A stretch of 64,000 bases of DNA from Puccinellia tenuiflora (lineage: Eukaryota > Streptophyta > Magnoliopsida > Poales > Poaceae), in NCBI GenBank assembly GCA_012064385.1, contig QRDG01000415.1, positions 1,519,792 through 1,583,791 of the forward strand, written 5' to 3'. Every line of letters begins with the position of its first letter. The stretch's first letter is position 1. Shown in pieces: positions 43,159-53,069 of this stretch. Made by a program: the position numbers and the translations under genes. Below the pieces are notes generated by a model. That model made no database searches. It was not told the DNA's origin and saw nothing but the letters and a program-made list of their open reading frames with translations.

Positions 43159-44217
43159 ATGGTTGACACCCGAGGAGGAAGCCACAGTCGCAATGATCCA
43201 CCACCACCACCCGAACCTACCCCGGCCCAACTTCTTAGGATCATCATGGAGGACCGTGAGGCTGTTCGCCAGGAGCGTCAGGCACACCTTGCTGTTCTCC
43301 AGCAACTCGCCGCTAATGCCCAGAACCCCAACCAGAACAACCCCAATGGCAATGGCAATGGCAATGAAGATGGACACCTGAGGTCCACTTTGAGCGATTT
43401 CCAGAAGACCAACCCACCCACCTATTCCAAGGGACTTCACCCTTTAGAGGCCGATGACTGGCTTCGCACCATTAACAACAATCTGGAAGTTGCCGCAGTG
43501 GGAGAGAATGAGAAGGTTCTGTATGCAACCCACTATCTTGCTGGACCTGCACGAGCTTGGTGGGACACTACCAAGGCTCTCCAGCAGGTTGGTCATGTGA
43601 TCAATTGGGCTGAGTTCCAGGAGAAGTTCCGCAAGAAGCACATTCCTCAAGGACTTATTGAAAGGAAGAAGGATGAGTTCCGTAAGCTGAGACAGGGAAG
43701 CAAAGACGTGGTTGGCTATCTTGATGAGTTTACCGATTTATCTCGGTATGCTCCTGATGATGTGGATTCAGAGAAGAGGAAGATTGAGCGCTTCATGAGT
43801 GGACTGCATGATGAGCTTCAGTGCGCCTTGGTGATCCATGACTTCGTTGATCTGGAGTCACTTGTGGACAAGGCTATCCAGCTGGAGACCAAGCGCAAGT
43901 CCATGTTTGAAGGCCGCAAGAGAAGGATGATTGCTTCAGAAGGTTCTAGCAACCAGAAGCCTCGTACCTTCCCACCAGCACCCAAGCCTGCTTATAGGCC
44001 ACCTCAACCCCCACGTCCTACCTTTCCAAACCGCCCAAACAACCCCAACCGTCCTAATGACAACAATCGTCCGGGAGGAAACCCCAACAACTTCAAGGCC
44101 AATGTTGTCTGCTTTGAATGCGGCACCAAAGGTCACTACTCCAAAGAATGCCCCAATCCCAAGAAGCCTGCACCGAACCAGGGTCAGAACCGCAATGGAA
44201 ATGGAAATGGAAATGGA
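43159..44217 (+). pseudogene. gag of element X (frameshifted at its end)
   Basis: The start is taken at MVDTRGGSHSRND (43159), since MV-TR is the usual chromovirus gag start; the frame is open seven codons earlier. Capsid core at ~residues 100-235 (GLHPLEADDWLRTINNNLEV; ARAWWDTTKALQQV; FRKKHIPQGLIERKKDEFRK; DEFTDLSRYAPDD). Pro/Asn/Arg-rich linker, then a CCHC knuckle CFECGTKGHYSKEC (~44108). In the Asn-Gly repeat near 44200-44217 one base appears missing, so the coding sequence moves to another frame for the protease. Gag packages RNA. Confidence 0.87.
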
Positions 44218-44922
44218 ATGGCAAGAATGCCGCACCCCGTGGAAATGCTGCTGTTGTCAAGGGCCGTCTGCACCACATCAATGCTGAGGAAGCTGAGGAG
44301 GCGCCAGATGTTGTGCTGGGTACGTTCCTTGTCAACTCAGTACCTGCAACTGTTCTGTTTGATTCTGGTGCTACCCATTCGTTTGTTACCCAAGGATTCG
44401 TGGTTAAGGGAGGTTTAGTTGAAAGCCTTTTACCCAAACCCATGTTGATACAAACCCCAGGCTTGTTAGCCACAACCAACCAGATGTGTTCTGAAACCCT
44501 CATAGAGATTGGAGGAGAAAGGTTTGCAGCCAACCTAATCATCTTAGGAACCCAAGGCATAGATGTGATCCTTGGAATGGATTGGTTAGCCAAGTATCAC
44601 GGTCGAATTGATTGTGCCAGGAGAGCCATTACCCTCACTTCTGATACTGGAGCTGAAGTGAAGTACGTATCTGAGACTAGCCAAACCAGACCAGGATGCC
44701 ATGAGGGCATAGCTCGACCCACCCTTGATGAGATCCGTGTTGTTCACCTATTCCGAGATGTTTTTCCGGAAGAATTGCCTGGTATGCCGCCAGACAGGGA
44801 TATTGAGTTCGTGATTGAACTTATCCCTGGAACCTCTCCTATATCCCAGAGACCCTACCGGATGAATCCGGAAGAGTTAGTGGAGTTGAAGAAGCAGTTG
44901 GCTGATATGCTCAGCAAAGGTC
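44218..44922 (+). pseudogene. Protease region of element X (out of frame with gag and RT)
   Basis: In a different frame from gag: KGRLHHINAEEAEEAPDVVL, then the catalytic ATVLFDSGATHSFV (~44347-44388) with intact D-S-G, then VILGMDWLAKYHGRIDC, typical of chromovirus proteases. The linker to RT (FRDVFPEELPGMPPDRDIEF) is well kept. An apparent extra base near 44923 returns to the gag frame just before the RT, so the two indels cancel. Either this copy is a recent pseudogene or the indels are base-calling errors. Confidence 0.85.
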
Positions 44923-46811
44923 CTTATTCGCCCAAGCGCTTCACCTTGGGGATCACCTATCATTTTTGTGGACAAGAGAGACGGTACCACACGACTGTGT
45001 GTGGATTATCGTAAGCTTAATGAGGTGACCATCAAAAACAAGTATCCTCTTCCCAAGATCGAGGATCTGTTCGATCAAATGAACGGAGCCCGAGTCTTTT
45101 CAAAGATCGATCTACGGACAGGATATCACCAGTTGAAAATCCGAGAATCAGACATTCCCAAGACTGCCTTCACTACCCGTTACGGATTGTTTGAGTACAC
45201 CGTAATGTCCTTTGGTCTGACCAATGCCCCAGCCTATTTCATGAACCTGATGAACAAGATCTTCATGGAGTACCTCGACAAGTTCGTGGTAGTCTTCATT
45301 GATGATATTCTTGTTTATTCCAAAACCGAAGAGGAGCATGCTGTTCACCTACGCCTAGTTTTGGAGACACTCCGAGAGCACCAACTTTATGCCAAGCTTA
45401 GCAAGTGTGAGTTTTGGCTTAAGGAGGTGGCATTTCTCGGACATGTCATATCTGCCGGAGGAATTTCTGTTGACCCGGAGAAGATCAAAGCCATTCTTGA
45501 TTGGAAGGCCCCTACCAATGTGACCGAGGTTCGTAGCTTTCTCGGACTAGCGGGTTATTACCGCAAGTTCGTTGAAGGATTTTCTCGGATAGCTAAAGCC
45601 ATAACCCAGTTATTGAGGAAGGATCAGAAATTTGAATGGACCCAGAAGTGTGAAGATAGTTTCCAGGAGTTGAAGAAGAAGTTAACCACAGCCCCAGTCC
45701 TAGTAATGCCAGACGTCACCAAGAGTTTTGATGTGTATTGCGATGCATCACGTCTCGGACTTGGTTGCGTTCTGATGCAAGAAGGCAAGGTGGTGTCGTA
45801 TCTGTCTCGACAGTTGCGACCGCATGAAGAGAATTACCCAACCCATGACCTGGAGTTAGCATCCGTTGTTTTTGCTCTTAAAACATGGCGTTCCTATCTT
45901 GTGGGACATCGCTGTGAGATCTATACGGATCATAAGAGCTTGAAGTATATCTTTACCCAGAAAGAGTTGAACCTGCGACAGAGGAGATGGATGGAGCTGA
46001 TAAAGGATTACGATGTTGGAATCCATTATCACCCGGGCAAGGCGAATGTTGTTGCCGATGCCCTTAGTCGCAAGCCCTGTACCCTGAATGCCTTGATTCG
46101 AGTCGAACAACCAACCTTGTTCAAGGAGTTTGAAAATTTTGGACTCGAACTCGTTAGCCATGGGTATCTCGCCAATATTGAGTTAGCCCCAACCCTAATG
46201 GATCAAATCAAAGAAGCCCAGAGAGGTCATGAGAGTATCGAAGGGATTAAGAAGAAAATGTCTCTCGACAAAGCCCCTGGTTTTGCCGAAGACGCGGAAG
46301 GAGTGTTGAGATTCAATGGTCGTATTTGTGTGCCCAACAATAGTGAACTAAAGGAGTTGATCCTGAAAGAAGCCCATGAAACCCCCTACTCAATCCACCC
46401 CGGAGGAACCAAAATGTACCAAGACCTTCGAGAGAGATTTTGGTGGCATGGAATGAAACGAGAGATTGGTTCATTCGTAGCCAAGTGTGATATCTGTCAG
46501 CGAGTCAAAGCTGAACATCAGCGACCCGCTGGATTGCTTCAACCCTTGAAAATTCCTGAATGGAAATGGGACGAGATTGGAATGGACTTCATTACCGGAC
46601 TGCCCAGGTCCAACCGAGGTCATGATTCAATCTGGGTCGTCGTTGACCGACTGACCAAAGTTGCTCATTTTATTCCGGTCAAGACTACCTACCGTGGAGA
46701 CCAGTTAGCAGACCTATACATGTCCAGAATAGTAAGCCTGCATGGAGTACCCAAGAAGATTGTGTCTGATAGAGGCACTCAATTCACCTCGAGATTCTGG
46801 AAAGCACTTCA
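44923..46811 (+). CDS. Element X: RT, RNase H and first part of integrase
   Basis: RT: DGTTRLCVDYRKLNEVTIKN, FSKIDLRTGYHQLKI, FGLTNAPAYFMNLMN (usually T/FQ at AYF), catalytic VVVFIDDILVYSK (~45287-45324). RNase H: FDVYCDASRLGLGCVLMQ (~45728), LELASVVFALKTWR, YTDHKSL (~45922), NVVADALSRK. Integrase: the HHCC zinc-binding part (H of AHETPYSIHPGGTKMY; CDICQRVKAEHQR, ~46370-46520), first catalytic Asp in WDEIGMDFITGLPRS, second in VSDRGTQFTS. The assembled frame then meets an N at 46813 and a repeated segment. RT and RNase H copy the genome; integrase joins it to host DNA. Confidence 0.9.
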
Positions 46812-46947
46812 ANGGTCAAGACCACCTACAATGGAGCCCAGTTAGCAGACCTATACTGTCCAGAATAGTAAGCCTGCATGGAGTACCCAAGAAGATTGTG
46901 TCTGATAGAGGCACGCAATTCACCTCGAGATTCTGGAAAGCACTTCA
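46677..46947 (+). repeat. Imperfect ~135-bp direct duplication separated by an N
   Basis: 46677-46811 and 46814-46947 are the same integrase stretch, from GGTCAAGAC to AAAGCACTTCA. They differ by about five substitutions and one missing base (TATACATGTCC versus TATACTGTCC). The only ambiguous base seen in the window, N at 46813, lies at the junction. Confidence 0.95.
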
Positions 46948-47776
46948 CGAGACCCTCGGAACCAAGCTAACTTTTAGCACAGCCTATCACCCTCAGACTG
47001 ATGGCCAAACCGAGAGAGTGAACCAGATTTTGGAGGACATGCTTCGTGCGTGTGTTCTATCTTATGGTTCCAAGTGGGAAGATTGTCTCCCATTTGCAGA
47101 ATTCTCCTACAACAATAGCTACCAGTCTAGTTTGCAAATGGCCCCGTTTGAAGCACTGTATGGCAGGAAGTGTCGTACACCCCTGAATTGGTCCGACACC
47201 GGAGAAGGGAAATTATTTGGACCTGACACCCTCCGTGAAGCCGAAGAGCAAGTTCAGCTTATTCGCGAGCGTCTCAAAACTGCCCAATCCCGCCAGAAGA
47301 GTTATGCCGATCCTAAGCGCCGTGATCTCACTTTTGACATCGGAGATTTTGTGTATCTCCGAGTGACACCTCTTAAGGGAATGCAACGTTTCCATGTCAA
47401 AGGAAAGTTAGCACCAAGGTACATTGGACCCTTCAAGATCCTTAGTCGCCGAGGAGAAGTATCCTATCAGCTAGAGTTACCCCCAGAGCTGTCTGAATTT
47501 CATGATGTCTTCCACATTTCACTACTGCGGAAGTGTCTTGAAGTTCCTGATCAGCCAGATGTTTTCAAGCACATTGATCACCACTCCATCGACCTGAACA
47601 ATGACCTGACCTATCGTGATAGACCCCTTAAGATTCTCGAAGAAGATGTTCGTCTCACCCGTAGACGTGCGATCAAGTTCTACAAAGTCCAGTGGACTAA
47701 CCATTCTGAAGAAGAAGCAACTTGGGAACGTGAGGATTATCTTAGACGCGAATTCCCAGACTTCCTTAGTTCCTAA
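46814..47776 (+). CDS. Element X: rest of integrase and chromodomain
   Basis: After the N the frame reads the second catalytic Asp again (VSDRGTQFTSRFWKALH), then the catalytic Glu in HPQTDGQTERVNQILEDML (~46987-47043), the GPY/F-type region (LAPRYIGPFKILSRRGEVSY, ~47410) and a C-terminal chromodomain-like module (FYKVQWTNHSEEEATWERED, ~47680-47740). Chromodomains of this type steer chromovirus integration toward modified histones. The frame ends at 47774-47776 and is open from 46945 on, where the second copy leaves the duplicated stretch. Confidence 0.9.
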   Translation, partial: GQDHLQWSPVSRPILSRIVSLHGVPKKIVSDRGTQFTSRFWKALHETLGTKLTFSTAYHPQTDGQTERVNQILEDMLRACVLSYGSKWEDCLPFAEFSYNNSYQSSLQMAPFEALYGRKCRTPLNWSDTGEGKLFGPDTLREAEEQVQLIRERLKTAQSRQKSYADPKRRDLTFDIGDFVYLRVTPLKGMQRFHVKGKLAPRYIGPFKILSRRGEVSYQLELPPELSEFHDVFHISLLRKCLEVPDQPDVFKHIDHHSIDLNNDLTYRDRPLKILEEDVRLTRRRAIKFYKVQWTNHSEEEATWEREDYLRREFPDFLSS

Positions 47777-47822
47777 GCCTAGCAAATCTCGGGACGAGAT
47801 TTATTTTAAGGGGGGGAGGATT
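47777..47822 (+). other. 3' untranslated end and polypurine tract of X
   Basis: Short spacer with the purine run AAGGGGGGGAGGATT (47808-47822) abutting TGTAACATCCC. Confidence 0.85.
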
Positions 47823-48851
47823 TGTAACATCCCAGAATTAATATAAGAATTGTTAATTCCAAAAATGTGGGCCAACAAAATTTTTTATTATCTTATGTGT
47901 GTTTGCTCGCATTTTGTTGCTTGATGTGTGTGATTGCTAAGCAAAGGTATGAATAAAAAGAAAGAAAAATGAAAACAACCCCACCACATGAAATAATGGG
48001 ACAAGTGCCACACAAAAATTTCTCTAAATGAGAAATAAATATTTTCTTTTAAATCAAAAACCAGTGGGGTGACATTGTACTCACTCCCACTTAGCTCTAA
48101 TAACTTTTCCCTCTTCAAAATATATTTTCAAAATTCCAAAATTATAAAATTCTATTTCTTTCTTTAAGCATCTTTAACCACAAAAGGTGCTATGATGCAC
48201 CTATCAAAAAAATACTATCATAGCACCACAAATCATTATTAATATGTATGGAACCAGTGGTGGAAACCATTTTCAAAAATTCGAATTTAAATTCTGTTGA
48301 GGCATTTGGTCGAACAGGTGGTGAGCACCACCCCTGTTCTTCCCCAAATGCTTGAATCCGAAATCAAATCGACGGATTTGTGCGTTTGTTCGTCGATTCC
48401 TTGCACCCCAACCCCACTCTCCACCTCACGAACCTTCCCAGCACCCCAATTTCGCGCGGGAACAACCCTAGCCGTCGCATTGATCGCCGCCATCGCCAGG
48501 GAGCACGGCCACTGTGGCCATGCCGCCCTGCCGCGCCGTGGAGGAGACCACCCCCGCAGCCCTAGCTACCCCGACGCCGCACCCTACACCACGCCTGCCC
48601 CCTCTCGCACCCGCACCATGCCCAGCAGGAGCCCTAAACCGCCGGAGGCGTGCCACCCGTGCGTGCCCGTGCGCCGCCCGAGCACGCACACGGCCGTCCC
48701 CCACCCCCGAGCTCGCCCAGCTCGCCTCCACGCCACCACCGTGCCCCCTCAGTAGCCCAACACCGTAGCCGCCCTCACACCACCCCTACGGCGAGCCCGT
48801 GTGGCCGCTGGACCACCCCTGCACCCCGTCCACGACGCGCCGGTGCTCGGC

Positions 48852-48858
48852 TATAAAA
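48852..48858 (+). promoter_or_regulatory. TATA box of right X LTR
   Basis: TATAAAA in CGGCTATAAAACCGAG. Confidence 0.6.
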
Positions 48859-49298
48859 CCGAGCCGCCCCGAGCTCCAATTCCACCGCACCACACCACCC
48901 CTTCTCGCCACTCCACTTCCTCCCCACTCCACCCTCTCTCGTGCACCGCCAGGAGGGCGGAATCGCTGCCGGAGGGCCGCTGTCGCCCTGCGTCGTCCTC
49001 GGAGCGCCGCCACTGCCCGAGGTGGACGACGGTCGATTCGTGGCCGTGCTGCCCCTCTTTTTTCTCTCTTTTCCCTCCCTGACTCTCTGCCATGCACCAC
49101 CGCCACCGCATGCTCACGCTCTCGCCGTATCTTGCACAGGGTCGCCGCCAGGAGCTCGCCGTCGCCGTTCGGTGTCCGTGAAGGCCACACCGCCGTCGCC
49201 GACGAACCCGACCGCCCCGGCACCCGCAACTCCGCCCGTAGCCGTTACAGAGCCTCCGCCGTCGATTCCCGCCGTCGCCGCCGTCAACCGAGCCCTAG

Positions 49299-51940
49299 GT
49301 GAGCCGCTAGCCACCGCCCCACCGCCGGCAGCACGGTGGCGCCGCCGATTTGTGGTCGTCACCGTTGCTTTGAATGTGGGCCGTTGGATCTAGATCCAAC
49401 GGCAAGATACCGATTCGGCTGTTTCTGAAATTTGCTAAGTCTGGAATTAACAGAGTTGATTAGCTCACTTTGCAATGAAATTGTGAAAAATCTACTGAGC
49501 CAAAATTTACAAACTTTATATGGATAGAAAGATCTAGATCCATAGATGCTGATGCATGTCTTGTATGTCCAAAATAATTAGCTTAGCATCCTCAGATAAT
49601 TGGACAAAGTAGCTATGTCCTATCTGTTTCAGAAAAGTTTCTGAAACAGATATTTATTTCTGTCTTTAGCTGTTTATATTAATTCACTTAATTTTATTTG
49701 GGAGTAATTCTTAGCATAGCATGTTAGTATAGTTAGCATACTGTCATGAGCAAGTAGTTTGAACCCTAAATTAAAATCTGGCTAAAAGATTTAAATTGGA
49801 CAATATAGCTAATCAGTTAGCTCAACACTGCAATAACAGAACATAGCCTACTTCCCATGCAATTTGCTATTGAACCAGAGGCCTAAAAATGGCAAACTAA
49901 AATCTTATAGCAAATTAAACATGTAATCTTCACAGTGATGCAAGACATGATCATTAAGAGTAATTCCCTGATTTAAAATGAAAATGCCAAATGTGCTAAT
50001 TGATAACCTTAAAATGGATAGATAATTTCTCTGTCAGAAATTTGATTAGACTTTGAAATTCAATATCTTGAGATCTAGGAATCTAAAAATAGCAAGTGAA
50101 AATGTTCTGGAAAGCTTATGAAATTATCTAACTAACTAAAGTGGTTTCACCCCATTTAGGTTAATAAATAAATAATGATCATCAAAATGCCACAGAAGGT
50201 CTAAAACCTAAACTTGTTTGTTTCTGATACTCTACTAACCCAATTGAGGTCAAACCAATTTTGTTAGCTCACATTTAAGCAATACTAGTCACCCCTAAAA
50301 GGATTTAATTTTTGAATAAAATTAACTTGAGTTGTAGCAAAAACAAGAAAACCAACATTCTGGATTGAAACATTTCTACAGGGAGTTTAATAACTCAAAT
50401 TGATTTGAATCCAATTAGGTTGTCTTCTAGAGATCAGTGGTTATCTATAGAATTTTAGTTTGTATTTTTGTGACCAACAGAACTCAAGTTATGCAATTAA
50501 ACCTAAAACCCTAGTTTCTGCCATAATTGAGATGCAAATGAATATGTGTTAATTAAATCAATTTGAAACCAAATTGTGTTATCTTGTGTGTTCAGTAGCT
50601 AATTGTGATGTTATGTTGCTTGTGATGTGAAGTTTGCTTGTCTAGTTTAGTGATTGTTGCTTGTATTGCTTGTTCATCGATTAGACGCGAACGTTGCCGG
50701 AGACTACGAGGAAGGAGATTACTTCGAGCAGCAGGAACCCGAGCACTTTGTTGAGCAAGGCAAGCTACTTCGCTGAGCTTGCATTACATCCCTTAAAATT
50801 AATTACATGCAAATTCCTAAAGTAGTAGTACTGATTTCTGAAAAGAACCCTTATCACAAGGTATATGAAAACTGCTTTACCACCCTATGTAGAATGTAGA
50901 GTAGACACCTAAAACTATAGGATGGGAAAAATATGATTTATTCCAAACTCCTTTTTAAAGTACCTAGTTGATGAGAAAATGCCGAATTGTCGGTGTTGAA
51001 GTAGAAAAGTGATAAATGGTGTTGTTTATGGAAAATGCACATTGTGTCCTAGTACTTACGTCGACCAGCCGATACTCTGTGCGACCACATCTACCCAAAT
51101 ATGGGAACGGGCGTAGTCATATAATTTGCTCGTGTTAGTACTGGATACCTCATCGACGGAGACGACTCCGTCATGCATGAGGGGATGAGCATGGCGACTC
51201 TAACCCCTGACCTGGGTCCCGGCAATCTGAGGGATTGAGGGATTGAAGGGCTTCGTGCTCGCCGGGCAAAACTGCGAGTCCTTACATCTAGGTTCCTCGA
51301 CGGGGGATCCTGTACTAGGTGTTGAAGGAATGGTGAAATCGTAAGGGTAGGGTCCTATACTAGCATGAGCAAAGGAAAGGCTATGGCCGGTGGCTCAACT
51401 TCGCATACACCTTGTATGGCGGGACGTGGCAGACACGATGAGCTACCGGATGGGTGTGGGAAAAGCGTGCTACCTCTGCAGAGGGTAAAAACTATTCGAA
51501 TAGCCGAGTCCTCGGATATGGACAGTTGGGAGGCCCTACTAGACCATGTGCAAAAGTTTTTGATAAAATATGCAAGACTGGAAAAATTAAGGAAATGATG
51601 CTTCCCAACTATACCAAATGGAGTGGTATGAGTTGTGGAGGAAAAGAGACCATGATGAGTCGTGGTCGGGAAAAAGGAGGAGTTTTGGATAAATAATAAA
51701 ATTTTGCTTCTCTCTAAAGATAGTAGTAAATCTCTCCTTACCTTTTTCATCAAGGATATAGAGATAGAGTAATAACTAAAAGTGCTGTAGAGAACAACTT
51801 AAAACTGGTGCATACTCAGTAGAGGAGTAGTTTGCGAGTACAAATTGTACTCATACTGGTTTCGTGTCTGGCTATTGTCTTAGCCAGATCCCGAGGAAAA
51901 CTACGCTGAAGCAGAGTATGGAGACTTCTATGCGAACTAG
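49299..51940 (+). other. Candidate introns and acidic exons in right X LTR
   Basis: Same layout as the left LTR: donor CCCTAG/GTGAGC at 49299, exon-like 50685-50759, GC-type donor, exon-like 51888-51940 with stop. Over the two exon-like segments (128 nt) only two bases differ from the left LTR, one changing an amino acid. Much of the surrounding 3' third of the LTR is also well conserved, which weakens the argument. Confidence 0.4.
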
Positions 51941-52211
51941 GGATCTTCGTGAGTCAACTGCCTGTCGGTCGTCGCTAGGACGCGTTGGACTTCTACTACG
52001 TAGCTTCCGCTGAATGCTTTTGATTTGGCCCTTGAAGGCACCTATGTAAGACTTGGTCTAAGTGACCTACTATGTAAGACTTTAATGCGGTACTAAAATG
52101 GATGTAAACTTTGGTATCCAAATTCGGATTATGGGCAACGACAGACTGATCATGGGATCGTTGTGTGAACCATAATCGGGTATTTCGGACAGCTAGTCCG
52201 GGGTCCCCACA

Positions 52212-53055
52212 TATAAATCATTGCCAATTCATCCTATGCCCCCAGGAACATGAGAGAACTACTCACAACGCCAAGACATGATATGATTCAGTGGTACAAG
52301 TGATACAACACAATCTGAAACTATGATCTCCCCACAAAATAATGACAAGTAGCAATTCACAAACATATAAAATAGCACTTAGACAATGGCTAGGGATCAA
52401 CCAATCTCAAACTATGAGGGGGATGAAGTGGATCACGCAGATGGTGATGAAGATGGTGATGGAGATGGTGCTGGTCTTGGCGGTGGTGTTGATGGAGACT
52501 CCGGAGGGGGGATGGAGAAGACCTCCGGAGGTGATTCCGGCGGCGTTTCCCCCCTCCGATCTTCTCCGGCGGCAACCTTCTGTCTCTCTGTTTCTGGTTT
52601 TGTGTTTCTCCGCCGCCTCCTTCTGGAAAACGTCGGGGGACCTTTTATATAGGCATTTTTAGGTCACGAGGATGCTTCTGGGCGAAGGATCGATGCAAAC
52701 GGGGCCACGAGGGCCAAATTGGATGGTCCCACGCGGCCTGGTACTGTAGCCGCGTGGGACCCCCCTTTTGGTCCTCCGACCTCCGTTCGTTGACTTCTTT
52801 CGCTCCTAAATCTTCTCCTTCCAAAATAATGACTCCCCTAAATTTATATCTCATTATGACGTCGTTAAGGTACTGAAACAAATAAAGAAAGAAATAGGGG
52901 TTTTCTGCCTGCGCAGGATTAATTCCATATAAAGGGGAAATCATTATAAATTACCAAAAATCATTAAATAACAGTAATATACCCCTTATATGATGCAAAT
53001 ATGAATAGAATATAACTATTATAGTGCAAAGCATGAATGCATTTTAGATGCATCA
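52212..53055 (-). repeat. 3' LTR of W, first 844 bp only
   Basis: Colinear with 58563-59408 with about 22 differences. On the minus strand it starts TGATGCATCTAAAATGCATT at 53055 and is broken at 52212 by the end of LTR X. Confidence 0.93.
52643..52653 (-). promoter_or_regulatory. TATA box of truncated W LTR
   Basis: CCTATATAAAA on the minus strand; same motif at 58994-59004. Confidence 0.6.
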
Positions 53056-53069
53056 ATATCCCCAAGCTT
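53056..53069 (-). other. Polypurine tract of element W
   Basis: Minus strand AAGCTTGGGGATAT directly before the LTR start. Similar CTTGGGGATG motifs recur at about 55490 and 57160. Confidence 0.8.

Larger units (their letters stand above)
37304..52211 (+). mobile_element. Element X: Tekay-type chromovirus (Gypsy) with 4.4-kb LTRs
   Basis: LTRs at 37304-41688 and 47823-52211 both start TGTAACATCCC and end GGGGTCCCCACA. An initiator-Met-tRNA primer site, extra ORF, gag, protease, RT, RNase H, integrase, chromodomain and purine tract lie between in the standard Gypsy order. The outer 5-bp flanks differ (GCAAG left, TATAA right), the left host is element B and the right host is element W, and a single N within an imperfect duplication lies in the integrase. 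The element as assembled is therefore probably a chimera of two copies. Confidence 0.88.
47823..52211 (+). repeat. Right LTR of element X (4,389 bp)
   Basis: Same ends as the left LTR. TATA box at 48852, GC-rich block 48300-49390, AT-rich middle, conserved 3' third ending at 52211. Directly followed by TATAAATCATTGCC, which is LTR sequence of element W. Confidence 0.93.
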
